DNA of 64,000 nucleotides from CBDCHC01 sp965277055 (GTDB lineage Bacteria; Pseudomonadota; Gammaproteobacteria; PS1; Pseudothioglobaceae): the NCBI GenBank assembly GCA_965277055.1, contig OZ255703.1:744001-808000 (forward strand), in the 5' to 3' direction. Shown piece by piece: positions 25,606 to 34,271 of the stretch. Below the pieces are notes generated by a model that was not told the origin of the DNA, made no database searches, and was given only the letters and a program-made list of their open reading frames with translations. Every line of letters begins with the position of its first letter. Within the stretch, counting starts at the first letter, position 1. The translations under genes were made by a program, and so were the position numbers.

Positions 25606-26314
25606 TGTAGGCGTAACCTGCACTGGTGAATGCTTTGAGGTCGTTTGAGTTGGTAATGCCATTGCTCGCCATGAAATGCACCATCATGCCTCTAGCTTTT
25701 TTAGCGTGGATACCAATAGTTTTATAGGTGCCGTTTTTGTAGTCTTTAAAGTCAATAGTAGTAATTTTAGCACTGAGTGCCTTGGTATCTACTGCTTTAA
25801 AATATTCATTTGATGCGAGATTAATGATTTCTTCGCTTTCTACTGCATTGAGATGTTTGCTAATAGTATCTCCCCAAAAGCTGTAGAGGTTATTATGCGC
25901 ACCTACTTGTAGGCGTGTACCCATTTCTAAGCGGTACGGCATCATTAAATCAAATGGGTGTAATACGCCGTATAGCCCAGAAAGAATGCGTAATTGCCCC
26001 GCAAGAATTGCTAAGCCATCCTCACTTAAACTCTCGACATCAAGCCCTGTATATACATCGCCCTTAAAGGCAAATATGGCTTGCTTGGCGTTGGTACCGA
26101 GTTCAAACTCTGGAGTAAAGTCTTGATAGCGCTGAGTATTAAGCTGGGCTAATTTATCACTGAGTTTCATCAGAGTTGCAATTTCCTCAGTGGACTTTTG
26201 CTTTAGTACGGCAATCAGTTCACGAGACTTATCCATCAGTTTTGGGTACGAGCATGTTGTATGTGGGCTAGTAGAGTAGTCTAGAGTCTTGGCAGGGGAA
26301 ATAAGTGCTAACAT
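25553..26314 (-). CDS. yaaA: YaaA, peroxide stress resistance protein (DUF328)
   Basis: YaaA limits intracellular iron during peroxide stress in E. coli and has a DNA-binding-like fold. The 253-aa protein starts with the diagnostic LALISPAKTLDY. It contains FKGDVYTGLD, LSGLYGVLHPFDLMMPYRLEMG, LYSFWGD and IHAKKARGMM, all strongly conserved in the family. The last 18 to 37 codons are shared, in another frame, with the comF start region. Confidence 0.95.
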   Translation of the reverse strand: MLALISPAKTLDYSTSPHTTCSYPKLMDKSRELIAVLKQKSTEEIATLMKLSDKLAQLNTQRYQDFTPEFELGTNAKQAIFAFKGDVYTGLDVESLSEDGLAILAGQLRILSGLYGVLHPFDLMMPYRLEMGTRLQVGAHNNLYSFWGDTISKHLNAVESEEIINLASNEYFKAVDTKALSAKITTIDFKDYKNGTYKTIGIHAKKARGMMVHFMASNGITNSNDLKAFTSAGYAYNADFSTPDTWTFTRKAS

Positions 26315-26341
26315 ACTATTACTATACCGTATTCTGCTCGT

Positions 26342-27724
26342 TTAGGCAAAGTGCCCACAAATAGCAGTCATCGCTGCGGTATACGGGCTCACTAGGTGAG
26401 TAAAGGAGCCTTGCCCCTGACGCCCTTCAAAGTTACGATTAGAAGTAGAGGCGCATCTCTCACCTGCCTCTAATTTATCAGCGTTCATTGCTAAACACAT
26501 AGAGCACCCAGGTTCGCGCCACGCAAAGCCACTTTCTATAAATATCTGATCTAGCCCTTCAGCTTCTGCTTGGGTCTTGACTAAGCCACTGCCTGGAACC
26601 ACCATAGCAAGCCTAATATTTGGGGCAACTTTTTGTCCTTTTACCACACTGGCTGCAATGCGTAAATCTTCTATCCGAGAGTTCGTACACGAGCCAATAA
26701 ATACCTTATCTACTGCAACTGCACTCATTGGAGTATCAGCTGTAAGATGGATATATTTCAGAGCATCTGCATAACTTTTTTGGACCACTTCATTATCAAA
26801 CGAAGTAGGGATTGGAATGCTACTATCTACCCCTGTGACCATTTCTGGAGAAGTGCCCCATGTGACTTGGCGCGTAATATCCTGTGCATCAATGCTAATG
26901 TGCTTGTCAAATACTGCACCCTCATCACTATAAAGAGTGTGCCAGTAGTGCAGTGCTGACTCTAGTTCAGTACCCTGAGGGGCTTTTGGTTTGCCTATAA
27001 CGTATTGAGTAGTGATTTCATCTACGGCTACTAGCCCTACTCTAGCACCCGCCTCTATCGCCATATTGCATAAAGTCATACGTCCTTCCATGGTCAATGC
27101 ACGAATAGTGCTCCCACGAAACTCAATCGCACAGCCAGTAGCACCTGCGGTGCCAATTTGCCCAATAATATACAGTGCTATATCTTTAGCGCTCACATGT
27201 TCGGCTAATGTGCCATTGACCTCAATACTAAAGTTTTTGGCTTTTTGTTGCCAGAGACACCCCGTAGCAAGCACGTGCTCTACTTCGCTCGTGCCAATGC
27301 CAAATGCAAGTGCGCCGAGTGCGCCGTGCGTAGAGGTATGTGAGTCACCACATACTACGGTCATTCCTGGGAGAGTTGCCCCTTGTTCGGGTCCAACAAC
27401 ATGGACAATGCCTTGGCGAATATCGTTCATCGGAATTTGTTCTATGCCATATTCTGCACAGTTGGCATCTAATGTTTCTACTTGAAGGCGCGAGGTTTCA
27501 TCTGCGATGCCTTGGTCGCGGTGCTCAGTAGGTACGTTATGGTCAGCCACTGCCAAACTTGCTCCAACTCGCCACGGCTGACGCTGCGCCATGCCTAAGC
27601 CTTCAAATGCCTGTGGGGAAGTGACCTCATGAATCAGTTGACGGTCAATATATAATAAAATATCCTCCCCATTGTTGAGTACAGTATGGGCATCAATGAG
27701 TTTGTCATATAGAGTCTTTGGCAT
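26342..27724 (-). CDS. leuC: 3-isopropylmalate dehydratase, large subunit
   Basis: LeuC isomerises 2- to 3-isopropylmalate together with LeuD. The 460-aa aconitase-family protein carries the three Fe-S cysteines: one in IGSCTNSRIEDL and two in GCSMCLAMN. It also has CGDSHTSTHGALGALAFGIGT (residues about 125-145, given by its ends). leuD, its obligate partner, is not adjacent; leuB is 20 kb away. The leucine genes are thus scattered, unlike the leuABCD operon of E. coli. Confidence 0.97.
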   Translation of the reverse strand: MPKTLYDKLIDAHTVLNNGEDILLYIDRQLIHEVTSPQAFEGLGMAQRQPWRVGASLAVADHNVPTEHRDQGIADETSRLQVETLDANCAEYGIEQIPMNDIRQGIVHVVGPEQGATLPGMTVVCGDSHTSTHGALGALAFGIGTSEVEHVLATGCLWQQKAKNFSIEVNGTLAEHVSAKDIALYIIGQIGTAGATGCAIEFRGSTIRALTMEGRMTLCNMAIEAGARVGLVAVDEITTQYVIGKPKAPQGTELESALHYWHTLYSDEGAVFDKHISIDAQDITRQVTWGTSPEMVTGVDSSIPIPTSFDNEVVQKSYADALKYIHLTADTPMSAVAVDKVFIGSCTNSRIEDLRIAASVVKGQKVAPNIRLAMVVPGSGLVKTQAEAEGLDQIFIESGFAWREPGCSMCLAMNADKLEAGERCASTSNRNFEGRQGQGSFTHLVSPYTAAMTAICGHFA

Positions 27725-27808
27725 AAGAAAGTGAATAATAAATAGGTGTCAAATAGGTGGTATATTATATCTGAAATAGCCTATCTGTACAAAACTACAA
27801 ATGCAGAC

Positions 27809-27832
27809 AAAAAAGGGCACCGATGGCGCCCC
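27809..27832 (-). terminator. Intrinsic terminator of the rpsF-rpsR-rplI operon
   Basis: On the minus strand GGGCGCC, loop ATC, GGTGCCC (one G-T pair) is followed directly by T6. It lies about 20 bases after the rplI stop. Confidence 0.85.
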
Positions 27833-27852
27833 TTATATTTGTAATATTAGGA

Positions 27853-28308
27853 TTACGCTGTTGCTTGTAGTGCTTCTACCGTAAGGTTTACTTTAGCAGT
27901 GACGTCGGTCCATAGCTCAACTGCTACTTCATACTCCCCAATATTACGAATAGCAAAGTCAAGATTAACTGCTCTTCTCTCGACTTCAAAGCCTGCAGTA
28001 GCAAGTGCAGTTACGATATCAGCTACTGAAACCGAACCATATAGCTTACCTTCTTCAGAGGCATTAGCCGCTACAGTAATAGCTGCACCATTCATTTGCT
28101 CAAATACACGCTGTGCTTTATCTTTAGAGTCTGCTTCTTTTGCTTCTAACTCAGCACGAATATTTTCAAAGGCAACAAGGTTGGCTTTGGTAGCCATTTG
28201 TGCTTTTCCTTGTGGGATCAGATAGTTACGCGCAAAGCCTGACTTTACATTTACAATATCACCAAGCTTACCCGTTCTGGCGATTGCTTCTAATAAAATT
28301 ACTTGCAT
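27853..28308 (-). CDS. rplI: 50S ribosomal protein L9
   Basis: L9 binds 23S rRNA domain V and limits frameshifting. The 151-aa protein begins MQVILLEAIARTGKLGDIV, with the N-domain signature KSGFARNYLIPQGKA, followed by the long connecting helix and a C-terminal domain. It is the last gene of the operon rpsF-rpsR-rplI and is followed by a strong terminator. Confidence 0.97.
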   Translation of the reverse strand: MQVILLEAIARTGKLGDIVNVKSGFARNYLIPQGKAQMATKANLVAFENIRAELEAKEADSKDKAQRVFEQMNGAAITVAANASEEGKLYGSVSVADIVTALATAGFEVERRAVNLDFAIRNIGEYEVAVELWTDVTAKVNLTVEALQATA

Positions 28309-28316
28309 GATATCTC

Positions 28317-28571
28317 CTATTTCTTATGTTTATCCGTATATGGGATCAGTGCTAAATATCTTGCTCTTTTTACTGCAGTCGTGAGTTGTCTTTGAAACTT
28401 ACTACTCGTACCAGTAATGCGCGAAGGCGTGATTTTACCACTGTCTTCGATATTTGCTTTTAAGATATCTACGTCTTTATAGTCAATTTCTGTCCAACCA
28501 TCTCTAGTGAAACGACAAAAATTATTGACAATTTGTTGAAACTTCTTTTTTCTACGTACTTGTTTAGGCAT
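28317..28571 (-). CDS. rpsR: 30S ribosomal protein S18
   Basis: S18 binds the platform of the 30S subunit with S6. The 84-aa sequence includes CRFTRDGWTEIDYKDVDIL, GKITPSRITGTSSKFQRQL and AVKRARYLALIPYTD, all diagnostic. Its start overlaps the end of rpsF by eight bases, implying translational coupling. The usual priB gene between rpsF and rpsR of E. coli is absent. Confidence 0.97.
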   Translation of the reverse strand: MPKQVRRKKKFQQIVNNFCRFTRDGWTEIDYKDVDILKANIEDSGKITPSRITGTSSKFQRQLTTAVKRARYLALIPYTDKHKK

Positions 28572-28926
28572 TATCGTTCTCCATTTCTTTTTGTTCTAGG
28601 ATTTTTGATTTACCAGTAATTGCGGTTTTTTTACCAATTACAAGGTTTCTTAATACTGCATCATTAAAACGGAAATTATAATGCAAATCATCAAGTGTTT
28701 TTTTGCTCACTTCAATGTTAAATAACACATAATGCGCTTTATAGATTTTTTGAATCGGGTAGGCAAGATGTCTTCTGCCCCAGTCTTCAAAACGGTGAAC
28801 GGTGCCACCTTGTTCGGTAATCATCGTTTTGTATCTGTCCACCATTGAGTCAATGTTTTTACTTTGATCGGGGTGCACAATTAAGACGATTTCATAATGC
28901 CTTTTGGCATCAGTAGTTGTACTCAT
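28564..28926 (-). CDS. rpsF: 30S ribosomal protein S6
   Basis: S6 pairs with S18 on the small subunit. The 120-aa sequence has HYEIVLIVHPDQS, FEDWGRRHLAYPIQK and HYVLFNIEVSK as expected. It heads the operon; the promoter at 29004-29031 drives it leftward. No glutamate-rich tail for RimK modification is seen. Confidence 0.97.
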   Translation of the reverse strand: MSTTTDAKRHYEIVLIVHPDQSKNIDSMVDRYKTMITEQGGTVHRFEDWGRRHLAYPIQKIYKAHYVLFNIEVSKKTLDDLHYNFRFNDAVLRNLVIGKKTAITGKSKILEQKEMENDNA

Positions 28927-29003
28927 AGTTGTCCTTATGGTTTTTAAATAAATGTGACGTTTGATAAGAGAACATCACTCTATACAGTTTGCAAACGAGT
29001 ATC

Positions 29004-29031
29004 AGCATATATGTTGTAGAGCGCCTGTCAA
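29004..29031 (-). promoter_or_regulatory. Sigma-70 promoter of the rpsF operon
   Basis: On the minus strand a consensus -35 TTGACA (29026-29031) is followed after 16 bp by TATGCT (29004-29009). The predicted start leaves a leader of about 70 bases, where S6/S18 autoregulation could act; I did not identify a clear S6:S18 motif in it. Confidence 0.6.
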
Positions 29032-29106
29032 ACAAGGAACTAAAAATTATACCATAAAATTTAGTAAAATCATATTCTTTACTTCCCATCCACACATCAG
29101 GCATTT

Positions 29107-29751
29107 ATGAATATTTTGGCGATAGATACTGCGACTGAACACATATCTGTATGTCTATATGCTGATGGAGAGTATGTTGTCAGAAGCGAACTTGGAGATG
29201 TAAAAAGCTCATCACTCATTTTGCCAATGGTTGCGGATGTGATAAAAGAGCTCTCATGGAATGCCCTAGATGCCATTGCCTATGGCAAGGGTCCGGGTGC
29301 ATTTACTGGAGTGAGGGTTGGCATTAGTGTAGTACAAGGGCTGGCTTTGGCACATGCAATTCCCACCATTGGTTTTAGCTCATTAGAGATGCTTGAGTAC
29401 GGTGCTGTAGAAAAGTACCACACCTCAAAGGTTATTAGTGCGATTGATGCTCGTATGGGCGAGGTCTATGTACGTTATCATGATGAGGAGTATGTGATGC
29501 GCCCCGAAGAATTAGCTCAACTCATAAGTTCTATAAATGGTTCTACTCATAATTCTAGTGAGTATATCGGTGTGGGCACAGGCTTTCGTACGTATGGTAA
29601 TTTTGTAGCATGTGGACATATCTACCCAGATACTTACCCTCACGCAAGGCATTTGGTGATGCTCGCATTACAGTCTGGAGCGTGGAATATGCAACTAGCA
29701 ACCCCTCAATATTTACGTAATAATGTCGCAAAAAAATCAGTAAAATCATGA
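29107..29751 (+). CDS. tsaB: tRNA threonylcarbamoyladenosine modification protein TsaB
   Basis: TsaB is a partner of TsaD and TsaE in making t6A37 of ANN-decoding tRNAs, including the tRNA-Ile2 in this window. The 214-aa protein has the ASKHA start LAIDTATEHISVCLY, then the signature YGKGPGAFTGVRVGI followed by VVQGLALAHAIP. The expected AIDARMGEVYV segment is also present. Confidence 0.95.
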   Translation: MNILAIDTATEHISVCLYADGEYVVRSELGDVKSSSLILPMVADVIKELSWNALDAIAYGKGPGAFTGVRVGISVVQGLALAHAIPTIGFSSLEMLEYGAVEKYHTSKVISAIDARMGEVYVRYHDEEYVMRPEELAQLISSINGSTHNSSEYIGVGTGFRTYGNFVACGHIYPDTYPHARHLVMLALQSGAWNMQLATPQYLRNNVAKKSVKS

Positions 29752-29781
29752 TTTTTACATTATTGTAGCGAACTATTTTCT

Positions 29782-30519
29782 ATGTGGAAATGGATTAAAA
29801 AATTTTCTTCACCGAATAATTTTTACCACTATATCACTCTATTTATCCCGTATTTAGCAGTTATTTTTGCACTGCTCACAATAGTCGGGCTCTATTGGGG
29901 GATGGTCATTGCCCCTGTAGATTACCAACAAGGGGAGAGTTACCGCATTATGTTTATTCATGTACCAAGTGCATGGTTGAGTATGATGGTCTATATGGTA
30001 ATGGCAACCTCTGGAGCCATTGGGCTGATTTGGAAAATCAAAACAGCATTTATCGTAGCTAAAAGTTCGGCTATTATCGGTGCGGCATTTACTCTCTTAG
30101 CCCTTGCTACAGGCAGTATTTGGGGTAAACCAATGTGGGGGACTTGGTGGGTGTGGGATGCGCGCCTGACTTCTGAACTGATTTTATTATTTTTATATAT
30201 TGCCTATATTGCACTCTACAATGCCTTTGATGATATTAAAACTGCACAGAAGGTCAGTAGTATCTTAGCACTCGTGGGTGTGGTAAATATTCCTATTATT
30301 CACTACTCTGTAAAATGGTGGAATACTCTACATCAAGGGGCATCAGTAACTAAACTTGATGCGCCGAGTATTCATATTGATATGCTGATACCTCTTATTA
30401 TTATGGCATTTGCCTTTAAGGTGCTGTACGCATTACTCCTATGTATGCGCGCCAGAAGTGAGTTGTTGATTATGGAGCAAAACACCCGCTGGGTGAAAGA
30501 ATTAGTAGCTAGTAAGTAA
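29782..30519 (+). CDS. ccmC: Haem exporter protein CcmC
   Basis: CcmC presents haem to the chaperone CcmE in system I cytochrome c maturation, in the inner membrane. The 245-aa protein has about six membrane segments and the tryptophan-rich haem-handling motif WGTWWVWDARLTSELILLF, with conserved histidines in IMFIHVPSAWLS and NIPIIHYSVKWW. Partners ccmA, B, D, E, F, G, H are not here. The gene stands alone after tsaB, which is unusual because ccm genes normally form one operon. Confidence 0.94.
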   Translation: MWKWIKKFSSPNNFYHYITLFIPYLAVIFALLTIVGLYWGMVIAPVDYQQGESYRIMFIHVPSAWLSMMVYMVMATSGAIGLIWKIKTAFIVAKSSAIIGAAFTLLALATGSIWGKPMWGTWWVWDARLTSELILLFLYIAYIALYNAFDDIKTAQKVSSILALVGVVNIPIIHYSVKWWNTLHQGASVTKLDAPSIHIDMLIPLIIMAFAFKVLYALLLCMRARSELLIMEQNTRWVKELVASK

Positions 30520-30535
30520 ACGCTACCAATAACAA

Positions 30536-31591
30536 CTACTGAACAGCATCTGCGAGATTTCTCAACACCATCTCGGTATCTTCCCAGTTAATACAAGCAT
30601 CAGTAATACTCACGCCATATTCTAACTTATCAAGAGTATTAATTGCTTGATTGCCTTCACCTAGGTGAGACTCTATCATCACGCCAAAAATTTTGTTACT
30701 CCCTGAGCGGAGTTGACGAATAATTTCATCACTGACTGTGATTTGATTTTTGTGTTGTTTTTCACTATTGGCATGTGAGAAATCTACCATAAGTCGTGCA
30801 GGTAACTTATTCTTCTCTAAGATAGCACAATAATTATTTATACTCTCTTTGTCATAGTTTGGCTGACCACCGCCCCCGCGCAGAATAATATGACAATTTG
30901 GGTTACCATTGGTTTTATATCTCGTTAAGATTCCTTGTTTACTCACTGATAAAAATGAGTGAGAATAACTACTTGACTTCACCGCATCAATCGCTACTTG
31001 TACTCCACCATCAGTCCCATTCTTAAAGCCAATCGGGCAACTCATACCTGAGGCGAGTTCTCTATGGGTTTGGCTCTCGGTAGTACGGGCACCAATAGCC
31101 CCCCAGGTAATCAGGTCTGAGAAATACTGCGGGGTAATAAGATCTAAATATTCTACTGCGGTAGGAATACGCATTTTGGCTAAATCAAACAGCAGGTGAC
31201 GAGCAATGTCTAAGCCATGATCAATATCAAAAGTATTATCTAAATGCGGGTCATTCACCAACCCTTTCCAGCCGATAGTAGTGCGAGGTTTTTCAAAATA
31301 CACACGCATCACAATGAAGAGTTTGTCGCCCAGTTCTTCTTTCAACGTTCTCAGACGAGTCGCATATTCACGGGCAGCTTTAGTGTCATGAATAGAGCAT
31401 GGGCCAACAATCACCATTAAGCGTTTATCAGTACCTGCAATAATATCAGTAATTGTTTCCCGAGACTGGACAATAAAATCACTATCAGATTTATCAATAT
31501 GATATTTTTCTAAATAAAATTCTGGAGTATTAAGTTTATTACTATCAGTAATTCTGAGATTGTTAACACGTTTAAAAAACTTTTTAAGCAT
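30536..31591 (-). CDS. 3-deoxy-7-phosphoheptulonate (DAHP) synthase, class I
   Basis: This enzyme condenses PEP and erythrose 4-phosphate at the entry of aromatic amino acid synthesis. The 351-aa sequence contains VIVGPCSIHD, YFEKPRTTIGWKG, GARTTESQTHRELASG and LMVDFSHANSEK, as in AroF/AroG/AroH. Which feedback type it is cannot be decided by eye, so no symbol is given. It follows folE2 by 17 bases on the same strand. Confidence 0.95.
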   Translation of the reverse strand: MLKKFFKRVNNLRITDSNKLNTPEFYLEKYHIDKSDSDFIVQSRETITDIIAGTDKRLMVIVGPCSIHDTKAAREYATRLRTLKEELGDKLFIVMRVYFEKPRTTIGWKGLVNDPHLDNTFDIDHGLDIARHLLFDLAKMRIPTAVEYLDLITPQYFSDLITWGAIGARTTESQTHRELASGMSCPIGFKNGTDGGVQVAIDAVKSSSYSHSFLSVSKQGILTRYKTNGNPNCHIILRGGGGQPNYDKESINNYCAILEKNKLPARLMVDFSHANSEKQHKNQITVSDEIIRQLRSGSNKIFGVMIESHLGEGNQAINTLDKLEYGVSITDACINWEDTEMVLRNLADAVQ

Positions 31592-31608
31592 GAGGATGTC
31601 TATATGTA

Positions 31609-32382
31609 TTAAGGTTTGGTAATAATAGCGTAGGCTGAGTGGTTATGAATTGATTCAAAGTTTTCAGACTCTAAACTATAGGCGGTAATTTTATTATTTT
31701 GGTTTAAAAGTAAGGCAATATCTCTGACCAAATCTTCTACAAACGCTGGATTATTGTAAGCTTCTTCAGTCACATATTTTTCATCTTCACGTTTTAAGAT
31801 AGCATAAAGTTGCGAAGAAGCACAACGCTCTACCTCAGAGATAATATCTTCAAAACTCACACCAAATTCTATTTTTGCTTCAATTGTAATATGCGAGCGT
31901 TGATTATGTGCTCCGTATTCAGAAATACTTTTAGAACATGGGCATAAACTAGTTACGGGAATCACCACGATTATCGTTGTTGTAGTTTTACCTTCATATA
32001 TTTCTGCAGTCAAGGTGGCATCATAGTCCATCAGACTTTCTACGCGAGAAACGGGGGCTTTTTTCGCCATAAATAAGGAAAAATTAACACTTACTTTTGC
32101 ATTCGTTGCACCTAGTTTTTGCAAAACACGTTGGGTAATTTGGGCAAAATTATTGACACTAAATTCTGGGGTTTTTTCATTTAAAATCTCAATAAAGCGA
32201 GACATATGAGTACCTTTAACCTCAGGCTTTAGCCCGACAGTCATTTGCCAGTCGCCTACGCTTGGGTATTTATCTCCAGTTTTATTGATATATACCAGCG
32301 GGTGCTTAATGCTTTTAATGCCCACTTGGTTGATATAAATATTACGGCTATCGACTTTATTTTGGGTATCAGGTAATGACAT
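31609..32382 (-). CDS. folE2: GTP cyclohydrolase FolE2 (type IB)
   Basis: FolE2 converts GTP to dihydroneopterin triphosphate for folate and queuosine; it is metal-flexible and in many bacteria replaces zinc-dependent FolE1 under zinc limitation. The active-site cysteine lies in TSLCPCSKSISEYGAHNQRS. Family stretches VGIKSIKHPLVYI and MSRFIEILNE are present. The ATG at 32382 (257 aa) is preferred over a TTG three codons earlier. A TATAAT on this strand (32410-32415) is a possible -10. queD lies just upstream, tying both genes to pterin and queuosine synthesis. Confidence 0.95.
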   Translation of the reverse strand: MSLPDTQNKVDSRNIYINQVGIKSIKHPLVYINKTGDKYPSVGDWQMTVGLKPEVKGTHMSRFIEILNEKTPEFSVNNFAQITQRVLQKLGATNAKVSVNFSLFMAKKAPVSRVESLMDYDATLTAEIYEGKTTTTIIVVIPVTSLCPCSKSISEYGAHNQRSHITIEAKIEFGVSFEDIISEVERCASSQLYAILKREDEKYVTEEAYNNPAFVEDLVRDIALLLNQNNKITAYSLESENFESIHNHSAYAIITKP

Positions 32383-32473
32383 GTACGACAATAGTTGTAT
32401 GAAACGGATATTATATAACCATTTTTTAGATGGTTTGCGTGATTATCCCGTGGATTTGCACTTTATGCATAAT

Positions 32474-32839
32474 TTATTGCCGATATATGGCACATGAGCG
32501 AGCATTTTCCCAAATTGCGACCTCATATACAGATGCTTGATGCTCGGCAAAACAATGTGTTAATTCCTCAAATAAATACTTTGCTAAGTGCTCAGCAGTA
32601 GGATTAAGTACATCAAATGGCGCAACATCATTAAGGTATTTGTGGTCTAAGCGATCAATAATAGCTTTGGTATGTTGTTTTAATGTGCGGAAATCAATAA
32701 CCATACCGCTCTCATCCAGTGTGCCAAATACTGATACCTCTACGTGCCAATTATGCCCGTGAATATTAGCACAGTCGCCAGGGTAATCACGGAGTGAGTG
32801 AGCTGAAGAAAAATCTGTGAGTATTTTAACAATGTGCAT
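32474..32839 (-). CDS. queD: 6-carboxy-5,6,7,8-tetrahydropterin synthase
   Basis: QueD uses dihydroneopterin triphosphate in the first dedicated step to queuosine. From the start at 32839 (121 aa) the zinc ligands are H14, H27 and H29 (NIHGHNWHVEV) and the catalytic cysteine is C23. The motif DFRTLK and PTAEHLAKY are also present. A longer start at 32869 adds ten residues without family similarity. It uses the product of the FolE2 reaction and precedes folE2 on the same strand. Confidence 0.94.
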   Translation of the reverse strand: MHIVKILTDFSSAHSLRDYPGDCANIHGHNWHVEVSVFGTLDESGMVIDFRTLKQHTKAIIDRLDHKYLNDVAPFDVLNPTAEHLAKYLFEELTHCFAEHQASVYEVAIWENARSCAIYRQ

Positions 32840-32992
32840 AATAACCTCACCCTTTGTTGAGTGTGCCAATTGAGCATCCTAAGTGCAGGATATTCAAATA
32901 ATATGATAAAAATACATAATTTTACCAGTTTACTCTACTATAACTCTTGTATTGAGGTATGATATAAGGTTTTTTACTCCATACCTATCATC

Positions 32993-34186
32993 ATGAGAGA
33001 CGCCGCCCTGCATTATCACGCCAAAAACAAACCTGGGAAAATTTCTATCACTCCACATAAGGAGCTCGATACATGGCAAGATTTATCCCTTGCATATAGC
33101 CCAGGAGTAGCCGAGCCCGTTAAGGAAATTCACGCTCATCCAGAAACTGCATATACCTATACCAACAAGGGCAATTTGGTTGCAGTCATTAGTAATGGCT
33201 CTGCCGTACTTGGGCTTGGTAATATGGGCGCACTAGCCTCTAAACCAGTGATGGAAGGTAAGGCAGTGTTATTTAAAAAATTTGCTGATATTGATGCGAT
33301 TGATATTGAGGTAGATTGTGCTGATGTGGAAGAATTTATTACTACGGTAAAAAATATCTCGGTGAGTTTTGGTGGCATTAACCTAGAAGACATCAAAGCC
33401 CCGGAATGTTTTGAAATTGAGCGTCGATTAATTGAAGAATGTAATATCCCAGTATTTCATGATGACCAGCATGGTACTGCTATTATCATTGCTGCGGGGT
33501 TGATTAATGCTCTAGACATTGTAGGCAAATCTCGCACAGAAGCCACTGTTGTCTGCTTAGGAGCAGGGAGTGCGGGGATTGCTACGCTCAACCTCCTACT
33601 TGAGTTGGGCTTTACAAAAGATAATATTATGCTGGTAGATTCAAAAGGAATAATTACCCATGAGCGTACGAATCTCACTCCAGAAAAAGCAACATTTGTG
33701 AATACTACTAGCAAATCTAGCTTAGAGGAGGCGATGCAGGGTGCGGATATTTTTATTGGGCTAGCAGCGGCAAACTTAGTGAGTGGGGACATGGTAGCAA
33801 GCATGGCAGATAAACCAATTATTTTTGCTCTATCTAACCCAGTGCCAGAAATACTCCCTGAGGATATCAAGGCAGTACGCAGTGATGCTATTATTGCTAC
33901 TGGACGCAGTGACTACCCAAATCAAGTGAATAATGTGCTTGGGTTTCCATTTATCTTTAAAGGAGCATTACTTGCACAAGCTAGTGCAATTACGCTACAG
34001 ATGAAAATAGCAGCAGTAGAAGCATTGGTAGAACTCGCTACGGCAAAAGTGCCTGAAGAGGTAAAACTCTTATACCCAGATGAAGTATTAGAACGCGGAG
34101 CAAACTATATCATCCCTAAACCTTTTGATACCAGACTTCATCAGGTTGCCGAGCGTATTAAAGAAGCTGCTCAGAATAGTAAGTAA
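32993..34186 (+). CDS. NADP-type malic enzyme (short form)
   Basis: Malic enzyme decarboxylates malate to pyruvate, giving NAD(P)H. The 397-aa protein has the malic signature LAYSPGVAEPVKEI, FHDDQHGTAI and the dinucleotide-binding VVCLGAGSAGIATLNLLLE. It is the short bacterial form; the C-terminal phosphotransacetylase-like domain of E. coli MaeB (759 aa) is absent. It is divergent from queD, with TATGATATAAG just upstream as a possible -10. Confidence 0.93.
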   Translation: MRDAALHYHAKNKPGKISITPHKELDTWQDLSLAYSPGVAEPVKEIHAHPETAYTYTNKGNLVAVISNGSAVLGLGNMGALASKPVMEGKAVLFKKFADIDAIDIEVDCADVEEFITTVKNISVSFGGINLEDIKAPECFEIERRLIEECNIPVFHDDQHGTAIIIAAGLINALDIVGKSRTEATVVCLGAGSAGIATLNLLLELGFTKDNIMLVDSKGIITHERTNLTPEKATFVNTTSKSSLEEAMQGADIFIGLAAANLVSGDMVASMADKPIIFALSNPVPEILPEDIKAVRSDAIIATGRSDYPNQVNNVLGFPFIFKGALLAQASAITLQMKIAAVEALVELATAKVPEEVKLLYPDEVLERGANYIIPKPFDTRLHQVAERIKEAAQNSK

Positions 34187-34197
34187 TCCCATCATAG

Positions 34198-34224
34198 CAC
34201 CTATACCGCCCACTGGTATAGGTG
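34198..34224. terminator. Strong hairpin after the malic enzyme gene
   Basis: CACCTATACC and GGTATAGGTG form a perfect 10-bp stem with loop GCCCACT. There is no U-run, so it may be a pausing or protective 3' structure, or a protein-binding dyad near the origin region, rather than a classic terminator. Confidence 0.45.
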
Positions 34225-34258
34225 GGTACTGACATGAGTCGGTATGACTGCTTTGCAG

Positions 34259-34264
34259 TATAAT
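34259..34264 (+). promoter_or_regulatory. -10 box directly before cca
   Basis: A perfect TATAAT ends seven bases before the cca ATG, so transcription would start at or next to the start codon and the mRNA would be leaderless. A small ACTGC-TTT-GCAGT dyad overlaps it. No good -35 is seen at 17 bp. Confidence 0.45.
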
Positions 34265-34271
34265 ACTAAGT

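Noticed and set aside
27012..27485. 157-codon frame opposite leuC
   Set aside because: LeuC is certain here, and the antisense frame has no recognisable features.
32383..32473. Zur operator upstream of folE2
   Set aside because: FolE2 is often Zur-controlled, but no convincing GTTATnnTATAAC-type palindrome was seen.
32840..32992. preQ1 riboswitch upstream of queD
   Set aside because: I looked for the short pseudoknot with its A-rich tail and C-rich loop on the minus strand. Only a weak ATCCT/AGGAT hairpin is present.
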